DNA of 64,000 bases from Prosthecobacter debontii (lineage in GTDB: Bacteria > Verrucomicrobiota > Verrucomicrobiia > Verrucomicrobiales > Verrucomicrobiaceae): the NCBI GenBank assembly GCA_945860295.1, contig CAMAQH010000013.1, forward strand, positions 47,604 to 111,603. Direction: 5' to 3'. The notes below the pieces were generated by a model, which made no database searches, was not told the DNA's origin, and worked only from the letters and a program-made list of their open reading frames with translations. The translations under genes and the position numbers were made by a program. Below, piece by piece: positions 20,640 through 28,384 of the stretch (its first letter is position 1; the number at the start of each line of letters is the position of its first letter).

Positions 20640-20940
20640 CTAGCACTTCACGCCAGAGAAATTAGCTTCAGCCATGATGCACATTTGCTCCAGTAACGTC
20701 TTGGCCGCCTGCACGGCAGGGACGTTCTTGTAGGCCTTGTGTTGGATCAATTGATTCGATCGCCACAGACGACATTCATCCTAGAGATCACAGGCGTAGC
20801 GTTCCAGGCTGCTTCAGCGAGCGTGTAGCCTTCTGGCAGACGCTTGTTCAAGACATCGAAGTGGACGGTGTGACTGGGCGAACTCGCGATTATAGGCTAC
20901 CACGGTTACACCCGCGAGATCGAGCGCTGGAGCAGGCTCC
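20640..20940 (-). pseudogene. Frameshifted 3' end of an unrecognised gene
   Basis: The minus strand encodes one continuous protein-like sequence only if two frameshifts are allowed. Segment one reads ALDLAGVTVVAYNREFAQS. Segment two reads TVHFDVLNKRLPEGYTLAEA and on to NVVCGDRIN, then a stop. Segment three reads IQHKAYKNVPAVQAAKTLLE and ends NFSGVKC before a TAG at 20640. The consistent codon quality across breaks makes a decayed gene likely. The 5' part is lost and replaced by a TGACGAAT hairpin repeat. I do not recognise the family. It occupies most of the gap between the NHL gene and the metallo-hydrolase. Confidence 0.6.
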
Positions 20941-20945
20941 TGGGA

Positions 20946-21030
20946 AATGACGAATGCAGAATGACGAATGGCAGAAGCATCCGCCATAGGCTCTTTAGAA
21001 TCTGGCATTCGTAATTCGTCACTCGTCATT
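20946..21030. repeat. Hairpin of degenerate TGACGAAT repeats
   Basis: Two 30-base arms (20946-20975 and 21001-21030) are imperfect inverted copies built from repeated AATGACGAAT units, with a 25-base loop. The right arm ends at the base before the stop codon of the metallo-hydrolase gene. A related single-arm block of TCGTCATTC units lies at 43186-43240. Confidence 0.8.
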
Positions 21031-21813
21031 CTACCACGTCAACTCCAGCCCATCATAAGCCAGCAACACACCTGGCGGCAGCTTTGGCTCATCACGCCCG
21101 TGCATGATCTCACATTGTAGATGAGTGAAAAAAGTGCGCCGTGGTTTGAGTAGCGCCTGCACGGTCAGAGATTCAGCAAAGTTCATGTGGGTCGGGTGCT
21201 CCGTGTAGCGCAGGGCATCGATGATCAGCGTGTCCACGCCCTGCAAGGCAGTCATCGTCTCCGGTAGCAGCACCTTCGCATCGGGAATGTAGGCGCATAT
21301 TTTTCGGCCATGGCGAGTGAAGAGGTAGCCGATGCACTCCACTTTACCATGCAGCACGGGGAGCGGTGTCACCAACGTTTCACCCAAATGAAACGGGCCG
21401 TGGATAGGCTTCGGGAAAGGTTTCAAATAGCCGCGATAACGGTTCTCACCATTGAAGGCGTATTCAAACATGCGCTCCAGGACAGCTAGGCAAGAGGGCA
21501 GCGCATAGATGGGCATGTAATTGTCTGCTGGAATGGTGAAGCGCCGCAGCTCATCAAAGCCCGTTAGGTGATCCATGTGCGGATGCGTGAAGATAGCAGC
21601 ATCGAGATGGCGGATTCCCACGCGCAGACATTGCGTGCGGAAGTCCGGCCCCGTGTCCACCACCCAGCTCATTTCTGGCGTGGTGATCCAGATGCTGGAG
21701 CGCAGGCGCTTGTCACGCGGGTCCGTGCTCCGGCACACCTCACAATCACAACCAATCATCGGAATGCCGACAGACGTGCCGGAGCCGAGAAAGGTGAGTT
21801 TGAAATCAGACAT
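21031..21813 (-). CDS. Metallo-beta-lactamase-fold hydrolase (PhnP-like phosphodiesterase)
   Basis: A 260-residue metallo-beta-lactamase-fold protein. The core metal motif is THPHMDHLTGFDEL with His77, His79, Asp81 and His82. FLGSGTSVGIPMIGCDCEVC at the N-terminus matches the PhnP/YcbI branch, in which the CxC-type cysteines bind a structural zinc. PhnP is a cyclic-phosphate phosphodiesterase. No other phn genes are nearby, so a general phosphodiesterase role is more likely. I chose the ATG at 21813 (MSDFKLTFLG). The in-frame ATG at 21843 lies in a CAAAGA repeat. It is divergent from tcdA, with the repeat between them. Confidence 0.85.
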   Translation of the reverse strand: MSDFKLTFLGSGTSVGIPMIGCDCEVCRSTDPRDKRLRSSIWITTPEMSWVVDTGPDFRTQCLRVGIRHLDAAIFTHPHMDHLTGFDELRRFTIPADNYMPIYALPSCLAVLERMFEYAFNGENRYRGYLKPFPKPIHGPFHLGETLVTPLPVLHGKVECIGYLFTRHGRKICAYIPDAKVLLPETMTALQGVDTLIIDALRYTEHPTHMNFAESLTVQALLKPRRTFFTHLQCEIMHGRDEPKLPPGVLLAYDGLELTW

Positions 21814-21828
21814 GCCCGCCTGCTCTAA

Positions 21829-21899
21829 GCGCAAAGAACGCAAAGATCACAAAGAGTTTTTGAAAGCACTAAAATCTTTGCACTCATCGCACTCTTTGC
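21829..21899. repeat. Hairpin of degenerate GCAAAGA repeats between divergent genes
   Basis: The left arm GCGCAAAGAACGCAAAGATC (21829-21848, continuing CACAAAGAG) and the right arm CTTTGCACTCATCGCACTCT (21876-21895, continuing TTGC) are imperfect inverted copies of a CGCAAAGAN unit. The element occupies nearly all of the 100-base spacer between the metallo-hydrolase and tcdA. Both promoters must therefore be in or next to it. Confidence 0.75.
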
Positions 21900-21913
21900 A
21901 GCTAAGGAGACGG

Positions 21914-22708
21914 ATGACTGAATCCTACCTTCAACGTTTTGGCGGCATCGCCCGACTCTATGGCGCTGCCGCCCTACCCCGATTGCATGCGGCCCGCGTG
22001 GCCGTGATAGGCCTCGGCGGTGTCGGCTCCTGGGTGGTCGAGGCCTTAGCCCGAAGCGGCATCGGCTCGCTGACACTGATCGATATGGACGATGTATGCA
22101 TTACCAACACCAACCGCCAACTCCCTGCCCTAGCCAATACGATCGGCAAGACAAAGACTGAGGTGCTCGCTGGCCGCGTCCGCGAGATCAATCCCGAATG
22201 CGCTGTCACCGCCGTGCCCGAGTTCTTCCTGGAAAGCAGTGCTGACCGACTGCTTGCGCCCGGCTTTGATGTGATCGTCGATGCCGTGGATAGCACGGGC
22301 ATCAAAGCCCTCATCATCGCCAAGGCACGCGCATTAAGCATTCCCGTGATCGTTTCCGGCAGCGCTGGCGGCCGCCGTGATCCGACTAAAATAAAAGTCG
22401 CCGACCTCGGTCATGCGGGTGCGGATGAACTGATTAAGCAATTGCGCCGCCGCCTGCGCAAGGAGCACGCCTTTCCAAAGAGCCCCGATGGCCAATCCAT
22501 GAACTGGGGCGTGCGCTGCGTCTATTCGACCGAGAAAGCCATGTATCCCCAGCCCGATGGCACCTGCTCTCTCGAACGAGACGCGAGCACCGAAAACGGT
22601 CTGCTACTCGACTGTGCCGAAGGTTTCGGTGCCGCTACCCACATCACGGGCACCTTTGGTTTCATACTGGCGGCAGAGGTGTTGCGACTAGTGACGAGCG
22701 AGTCCTGA
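21914..22708 (+). CDS. tcdA: tRNA threonylcarbamoyladenosine dehydratase
   Basis: An E1-like, ThiF-superfamily enzyme that uses ATP to cyclise threonylcarbamoyladenosine (t6A37) of ANN-decoding tRNAs to the hydantoin/ct6A form. The 264 residues contain the nucleotide-binding motif VIGLGGVGSWVVEALARSG (about 31-49), then LIDMDDVCITNTNRQLPA, DAVDS and the Arg/Lys-rich loop RRRLRKEHAFPK, all typical of TcdA/CsdL. The start at 21914 (MTESYLQRFGG) is supported by AAGGAG at 21904-21909. The open frame extends 113 codons upstream, but that part is the antisense of the metallo-hydrolase plus the repeat. TcdA often depends on a CsdA/CsdE sulfur system, not seen here. Confidence 0.92.
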   Translation: MTESYLQRFGGIARLYGAAALPRLHAARVAVIGLGGVGSWVVEALARSGIGSLTLIDMDDVCITNTNRQLPALANTIGKTKTEVLAGRVREINPECAVTAVPEFFLESSADRLLAPGFDVIVDAVDSTGIKALIIAKARALSIPVIVSGSAGGRRDPTKIKVADLGHAGADELIKQLRRRLRKEHAFPKSPDGQSMNWGVRCVYSTEKAMYPQPDGTCSLERDASTENGLLLDCAEGFGAATHITGTFGFILAAEVLRLVTSES

Positions 22709-22808
22709 GAATTTTGTCATCCTGAATCTCTCGATTGCCGTTAGCAGTCTGGGTGGTAGCTTCGCCGCCCTTGCGCCACCCGGCGCTTCCTTACCCGACC
22801 CTTTTTTC

Positions 22809-24299
22809 ATGTCTTGGCTATCCTCTCTCGGCCCTATCGGCTCAGTCCTACGCGTCATCATCCTCATCATTGAGGTGCTCTTCGTTTTCAATCTCATGAT
22901 CCTCGTCCACGAGTGGGGTCACTTCCTAGCTGCACGCTGGCGCGGACTCAAAGTAGAGGCCTTCTACATCTGGTTTGGTAAACCCCTCTGGAAAAAAACC
23001 ATCAACGGCGTCGAATACGGCCTCGGCAGCATCCCTGCGGGTGGCTTTGTGAAACTGCCCCAGATGGCTCCCATGGACGCTATCGAAGGTGGCAGCTCCA
23101 GTGATGAGCCGCTGCCGCCGATCACGCCGATAGATAAAATCATCGTCGCCTTCGCAGGTCCTCTTTTCAGCTTCATGCTTGCCTGTACCTTTGCCTTGCT
23201 CGTGAGCGTTTTGGGCAAGCCGCAGACAGAATCTTTTGTCACCACCACCATCGGCTATGTCGCCAAAGACAGCCCGGCAGACAAAGCTGGCCTCAAGGTC
23301 GGGGACAACATCAAGCGCATCGACGGCGAGCCGATCCGCCGCTTCGAAGGCTTCGTGGACAGCGTGCGCTGGGGTATCGTTTCGAGTGAAGGTAAGAACA
23401 TCGAGTTTGAAGTCGAGCGCGCTGGCCAGAAGCTTCCAGTGATCGCCGTCTCGTCAGAGTGGCCTGATTTGAAGGAAGAAAAACAAGCCTGGTGGGAGTC
23501 CATCTTCAAGCGCCCGTCTCTCCGTGAAGTCGGCATCACGGGCAAAGAAACGCCCATGGTCGGTAAGGTGCAGCCAGACAGCCCTGCGGCTGATGCGGGC
23601 CTACAGGCCAATGACGAACTCCTCAAGGTGGATGGCCAAACTCTCTTCACACGCATCCAACTCGGTGATTATCTGGAAAATAAAGCTGGCCAACTCATCA
23701 CGCTCACCGTGCGTCGTGATGGAAAAGAAATCCCAATCAGCCTGACACCACGCATCCCGGACAAGCATCCCGCAGACTTCACCCGCCCCATGGCTGGCAT
23801 CGTCTGGCATGCCACAGGCGAGCGCAAGCTGGCCTACCCAGGCGTCACAGAGCAAATCTCAGATGCAACACGCAGCATGGTCAGCATGATCAGCAAGCTC
23901 GTATGGTCCAATTCCGACATCAGCCCGGCTCACATGAGCGGTCCCGTTGGCATCGGTCGCGTTTATTACAATTTACTTCAAGACCCTGCGGCCCTGCTGC
24001 AAATCCTTTGGTTCAGCGTTATCCTCAACGTCAATCTCGCCATCATGAACATGCTGCCCTTCCCGGTGCTTGATGGGGGTCACATCACCATGGCCATCGC
24101 CGAGGCTATTCGTCGTCGCCCGATCCAATCCCGCGTCCTTGAATGGGTTCAGACCGCCTGCGCACTCACGCTTTTTGGCTTCCTCATCTTCGTCACACTA
24201 AAGGACACGGGAGACATCTTCATGGGCGGCAGCAAGAAAGGTAATCCAGTCGATGAACTCGGCTGGCTGCCCAAAGATAAGCGTGAAGCACTGAAGTAA
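22809..24299 (+). CDS. rseP: Site-2 intramembrane zinc protease
   Basis: A 496-residue member of the RseP/YaeL family, which cuts anti-sigma factors or remnant signal peptides within the inner membrane. The zinc motif HEWGH spans residues 34-38 in the first membrane helix, and the second metal motif NMLPFPVLDGGHI lies near the C-terminus. Two PDZ domains are visible by their GLKVGDNIKRIDGEP and GLQANDELLKVDGQT cores. The frame is longer than E. coli RseP (450) mainly through a hydrophilic insert between the PDZ domains. It lies 100 bases after tcdA and 54 before ispG. The rseP-ispG order may reflect a single transcript. Confidence 0.93.
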   Translation: MSWLSSLGPIGSVLRVIILIIEVLFVFNLMILVHEWGHFLAARWRGLKVEAFYIWFGKPLWKKTINGVEYGLGSIPAGGFVKLPQMAPMDAIEGGSSSDEPLPPITPIDKIIVAFAGPLFSFMLACTFALLVSVLGKPQTESFVTTTIGYVAKDSPADKAGLKVGDNIKRIDGEPIRRFEGFVDSVRWGIVSSEGKNIEFEVERAGQKLPVIAVSSEWPDLKEEKQAWWESIFKRPSLREVGITGKETPMVGKVQPDSPAADAGLQANDELLKVDGQTLFTRIQLGDYLENKAGQLITLTVRRDGKEIPISLTPRIPDKHPADFTRPMAGIVWHATGERKLAYPGVTEQISDATRSMVSMISKLVWSNSDISPAHMSGPVGIGRVYYNLLQDPAALLQILWFSVILNVNLAIMNMLPFPVLDGGHITMAIAEAIRRRPIQSRVLEWVQTACALTLFGFLIFVTLKDTGDIFMGGSKKGNPVDELGWLPKDKREALK

Positions 24300-24353
24300 T
24301 GTCGTCGGGTTCCTGATTGCAGTTACGCCGCGTTAGAGTTTCATAGCGTCCCC

Positions 24354-26138
24354 ATGCCCTCGACCGCCCTGCTTCGCTATTGCCCCGACCTCTACCACTA
24401 TCAGCGCCGTGAAACCCGCGTGTGCATGGTTGGCAACATCGGCATCGGCGGCAGCAACCCGATCCGCGTGCAGTCCATGCTTACCAGCGACACACGCGAC
24501 GCGGAAGCTTGCGTAAAGGAAGCCCTCGAACTCGCCGCTGTTGGCTGTGAAATCGTCCGCGTCACGGCCCAGACCCGCGTCATCGCAGAAAACCTCCAGC
24601 ACATCCGCGATGGCATTCGCTTGGCTGGCTGTGATGTGCCGCTCGTTGCCGACATCCATTTCAAACCCGACGCCGCAATGGAAGCCGTGAAGTGGGTGGA
24701 GAAGGTGCGAGTCAATCCCGGCAACTACGCCGACAAGAAGAAGTTCGCGGTCAAAGAGTACACTGACGAGCAATACGCCGAAGAAGTCGCCTACATGGAG
24801 GAGCAGTTTGTGCCCTTGGTGCTGGATTGCCAACGCCTCGGCCGCGCCATGCGCATCGGCACCAATCACGGCTCGCTCAGCGACCGCATCATGAACCGCC
24901 ACGGCGACACGCCACATGGCATGGTGGAGAGTGCACTGGAGTTTGCCCGCATCGCCCGCGCTCACGACTACCACAACTTTCTGTTCTCGATGAAGGCCAG
25001 CAATCCCAAGGTCATGATCGAGGCCTACCGATTGTTGGTAGCACATTTGAATGCTCTGGGCAGTGACTGGAACTACCCGATTCATCTCGGCGTCACTGAA
25101 GCGGGCGATGGTGAAGATGGCCGCATCAAGAGCGCCATCGGCATTGGCTCGCTGCTTGCGGATGGTATCGGCGACACCGTGCGCGTTTCATTGACGGAGG
25201 ATGCCATCCACGAGATCCCGGTGGCTCGGGCGCTAGTCGCATCGATCCAAAGCCAAGTATTGAGTGATCAGTATTTAGTGATCAGTCAGACACCTCAGGT
25301 GAGCTATGATCCTTTTAGCTACAGCCGCCGTGCGCCCGAACGTCTCTCCATCAACGGTATCGACTTGGGCCGTGGTGCAACAGCCGCCGTCTTCACCTCA
25401 CGCACCAAATGGGATGCACTGGCTCACAAGCTGGACAAGCTCGGCGACTACAAGCCCGAGATCGTTATCGAAGACAGCGCCGTCATCGCCCTTGACCCCC
25501 GTGATGATGCCGCCGTGCAGTCAGTCAATGCGTCCGCTGAGGCTAGGCTCGTCACCATCGCCGATGGCACCGCACTGCATCCCATTCACGCCTACCGTCT
25601 GCTAGCCGCCAGACTTGACCCGAAGCATCCCATCCTGCTCAAGGACACCTTCGATTCAAAAGGCAACGAAGACTTCCTCAACAACCTCCTCCGCGCCGCG
25701 ACCAACATCGGCTCCCTGCTCTGCGATGGCATCGGCGATGCTGTGATCGTCCAGGGCGAATCCTCCCCCGGCCAGAGCCTGCGTGTCAGTTACAACATCC
25801 TGCAAGCCGCCGGTGTCCGCATCTTCAAGACCGACTACGTGGCCTGCCCGAGCTGTGGGCGCACGCTCTTCAATCTGCAAAACACCACGCAAAAAATCCG
25901 CGCCTCCACCGGCCATCTCAAAGGCGTGCGAATCGCCGTCATGGGCTGCATCGTCAATGGTCCCGGCGAAATGGCGGACGCCGACTTCGGCTACGTTGGC
26001 GGTGCCCCAGGCAAGATCAATCTCTACGTCAGCAAGACCGCCGTGAAGTTCAACATCCCGGAAGAAGAAGCTGTCGAGCGACTCGTCGATCTCATCAAAG
26101 AACACAACCGTTGGTTTGAGGCACCGGTTGCTGTATAG
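24354..26138 (+). CDS. ispG: 4-hydroxy-3-methylbut-2-enyl diphosphate synthase (three-domain form)
   Basis: Catalyses the penultimate step of the MEP isoprenoid pathway with a [4Fe-4S] cluster. The 594 residues correspond to the long A-A*-B type found in plants, Chlamydiae and relatives. E. coli IspG is only about 370. The TIM barrel (residues about 20-290) holds NPIRVQSMLTSDTRD and VADIHFKPDAAMEA. The C-terminal reductase-like domain holds ACPSCGRTLFNLQ and MGCIVNGPGEMADADFGYVG, which carry the cluster cysteines and the catalytic Glu. Residues about 302-312 (VLSDQYLVISQ) are translated from an intergenic-type repeat sitting at the A-A* junction. The gene is otherwise intact. Confidence 0.95.
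   Translation: MPSTALLRYCPDLYHYQRRETRVCMVGNIGIGGSNPIRVQSMLTSDTRDAEACVKEALELAAVGCEIVRVTAQTRVIAENLQHIRDGIRLAGCDVPLVADIHFKPDAAMEAVKWVEKVRVNPGNYADKKKFAVKEYTDEQYAEEVAYMEEQFVPLVLDCQRLGRAMRIGTNHGSLSDRIMNRHGDTPHGMVESALEFARIARAHDYHNFLFSMKASNPKVMIEAYRLLVAHLNALGSDWNYPIHLGVTEAGDGEDGRIKSAIGIGSLLADGIGDTVRVSLTEDAIHEIPVARALVASIQSQVLSDQYLVISQTPQVSYDPFSYSRRAPERLSINGIDLGRGATAAVFTSRTKWDALAHKLDKLGDYKPEIVIEDSAVIALDPRDDAAVQSVNASAEARLVTIADGTALHPIHAYRLLAARLDPKHPILLKDTFDSKGNEDFLNNLLRAATNIGSLLCDGIGDAVIVQGESSPGQSLRVSYNILQAAGVRIFKTDYVACPSCGRTLFNLQNTTQKIRASTGHLKGVRIAVMGCIVNGPGEMADADFGYVGGAPGKINLYVSKTAVKFNIPEEEAVERLVDLIKEHNRWFEAPVAV
25256..25287 (+). repeat. AGTATTTAGTGATC-type repeat inside the ispG reading frame
   Basis: The sequence AGTATTGAGTGATCAGTATT (continuing TAGTGATCAGTC) repeats an (A)GTATT(G/T)AGTGATC unit twice. 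It is AT-rich, unlike its GC-rich coding surroundings. It resembles the TTTAGTG units of the hairpin at 45396-45513. It is read in frame as VLSDQYLVISQ without a stop. Confidence 0.6.
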
Positions 26139-26212
26139 ATTCCACTTCCAGTCGAATGGATTGAGATGACTTCAATTCAGAAATCCTCATTCATCGGCTC
26201 GCGCCTTGCTCT

Positions 26213-28336
26213 ATGAAAAAGCGCAACATGCCGTTCATCGCACCCATTCCCCCATCACAGCCAGGAGCCTCTCTCACCGAGAATGGCGTGCATTTCACGG
26301 TCTTCTCCCGGCACGCCACAGCCGTAGATTTGTGCCTTTACGATCAAGCTAACCCAGCTCAGGAAACGGCACGAGTGCGCATGGTTCGAGGTGAGTCAGA
26401 TTTTTGGCAAGCCTTTGTCGCCGGAGCAAAAGCAGGACAGCTCTATGGCTACCGTGCGCATGGGCCATGGATGCCCAGAAATGCGCTACGTTACAATCCC
26501 AACAAGCTGCTCCTGGACCCTTATGCGCGTGCCATCGTCGGTATGCCAGAAGGCCAAAGCAACATGCTAAGTTCAAATGGGCCGCACACTTTTCCAGGGG
26601 CTCATGACAACGGACCCGAAGCGCTCAAATCCGTCGTCATCGATGACCACTACGACTGGCAGGGCGACCAACCGCCCCGAGTCTCTTGGCAGGAAACGAT
26701 CATCTATGAGCTGCACGTCAAAGGCTTCACTCAAAAGCACCCCGAAGTTCCGACTGAACTGCGCGGCACTTATGCAGGACTCGCTCACTCTAGTGTGATC
26801 GGTTACTTACGTGATCTCGGTGTCACGAGCATGCAACTAATGCCCGTTCACCAGCATCTCGATGATCAATTCCTTCTGGAGAAAGGACTAACAAACTACT
26901 GGGGCTACAACACTATTGGATTCTTTGCACCTCACGCCGAGTATGCTACCGCCAGCGATCCGCAGTGCATGATTCGGGAGTTCAAAGATATGGTGAAAGC
27001 CTTCCATGTCGCAGGTCTCGAAGTCATCCTCGATGTCGTATACAATCACACGGCTGAAGGTGATGAATTTGGCCCGACGGTCATGTTACGCGGACTCGAT
27101 GACCGTCTGTATTATCGCCACACCTTCGACGAGTACGGGAGCAACTACATCAATGTCACAGGCTGCGGCAACGCGGTAGATACGGCCAGTCCGCCCGCGT
27201 TGCGCATGGTCATGGACAGCCTGCGCTACTGGGTCACCGAGATGCATGTGGACGGCTTCCGCTTTGATCTCGCCGTGACTGTCGCCCGTGATCACCTCGA
27301 CAATTTTGACGCCAATAGCCAATTCCTCGCCGCCGTCGCGCAGGACCCGATTCTCTCACAGGTAAAGCTCATTGCCGAACCCTGGGACATCATGCGCATG
27401 GATAGCTATCAGGTCGGCGCTTTCCCAGAACCGTGGCGCGAACTCAATGGCAAATACCGCGACACCGTTCGCCGCTTCTGGGCCGGTGATGAAGGCAGTA
27501 CTGCCGATTTTGCCAAGCGCTTCTGCGGCAGTCAGGACATCTATGGCAGCACCCAGCGGCCCGCTCTCAGCAGCGTGAATTTCCTCACTTCACACGATGG
27601 TTTCACGCTGCTGGATCTCGTCAGCTATGCCAGCAAACACAACGAGGCCAATGGAGAGGATAATCTCGATGGTGACAATCACAATCACAGCGTGAGTTGC
27701 GGCATCGAAGGCCAGACCACGGACGACCGAGTGCTGCGTCTGCGCGCCCGTAGAATCCGCAGTCTCATGGCCACATTGATGACCTCCATTGGCGTGCCCT
27801 TCATCAATGCAGGCGATGAGCGCGGGCGCAGCCAGAAGGGCAACAACAACGCTTACTGCCAGGACAATGATCTCAGCTGGATCGATTGGGCCACCTGTGA
27901 CGAAGACATGCTCGACTTCACTCGCCGTGTCATCTCCCTGCGCCGAAACACGCCTGAGTTAAAACGCTCACAATACTTTGACGGTACCTTCAATCACGTT
28001 TCAGGGATGACCGATGTCGTCTGGCTTGAAGGTCAGGGCACACGGCTCTGCCATGATGAATGGCACGATCCATCGCGTAACATTTTCGGAGCCATGATCT
28101 CAGCCGATCCACCTCTCGTTTATCTCTTCAATCGCGGAGATCTCACACAGGCTTTCATTGTGCCTGGAGATGATAGAACTCTCTGGAGCACTGTTTACGA
28201 CACGGCACAAAGTCCTGCTTTTCCTGCCGAAGTGACTCCAGGACTTAACGGGGGAAGCGCCCTTCTACTGAAAGCTCACAGCCTTGTTTGCCTGAAGCTT
28301 TCTGGCGGTCGATCGGGACTGACGCTCGCCTGCTAA
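26213..28336 (+). CDS. glgX: Glycogen debranching enzyme (isoamylase type)
   Basis: Hydrolyses alpha-1,6 branches of glycogen or limit dextrin. The 707-residue GH13 protein begins with an N-terminal CBM48-like domain (GASLTENGVHFTVFSRHATA). The catalytic barrel contains DVVYNHTAEGDEFGPT, DGFRFDLA with the nucleophile near Asp352, LIAEPWD with the acid/base near Glu389, and TSHDGFTLLDLVSY with the third acid near Asp462. Length and motif order fit GlgX/TreX. The start at 26213 was kept; an internal ATG at 26228 (MPFIAPIPP) is equally possible. No other glycogen genes lie in the window. Confidence 0.93.
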   Translation: MKKRNMPFIAPIPPSQPGASLTENGVHFTVFSRHATAVDLCLYDQANPAQETARVRMVRGESDFWQAFVAGAKAGQLYGYRAHGPWMPRNALRYNPNKLLLDPYARAIVGMPEGQSNMLSSNGPHTFPGAHDNGPEALKSVVIDDHYDWQGDQPPRVSWQETIIYELHVKGFTQKHPEVPTELRGTYAGLAHSSVIGYLRDLGVTSMQLMPVHQHLDDQFLLEKGLTNYWGYNTIGFFAPHAEYATASDPQCMIREFKDMVKAFHVAGLEVILDVVYNHTAEGDEFGPTVMLRGLDDRLYYRHTFDEYGSNYINVTGCGNAVDTASPPALRMVMDSLRYWVTEMHVDGFRFDLAVTVARDHLDNFDANSQFLAAVAQDPILSQVKLIAEPWDIMRMDSYQVGAFPEPWRELNGKYRDTVRRFWAGDEGSTADFAKRFCGSQDIYGSTQRPALSSVNFLTSHDGFTLLDLVSYASKHNEANGEDNLDGDNHNHSVSCGIEGQTTDDRVLRLRARRIRSLMATLMTSIGVPFINAGDERGRSQKGNNNAYCQDNDLSWIDWATCDEDMLDFTRRVISLRRNTPELKRSQYFDGTFNHVSGMTDVVWLEGQGTRLCHDEWHDPSRNIFGAMISADPPLVYLFNRGDLTQAFIVPGDDRTLWSTVYDTAQSPAFPAEVTPGLNGGSALLLKAHSLVCLKLSGGRSGLTLAC

Positions 28337-28384
28337 ATCAAGGGAGTCATTGCCAGCGGATGCGCCGCACTGTAATCTTAATGC

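Noticed and set aside
21575..21913. 113-codon N-terminal extension of TcdA
   Set aside because: It is the antisense of the metallo-hydrolase plus a repeat. TcdA proteins begin at the MTESYLQRF block, which has its own Shine-Dalgarno sequence.
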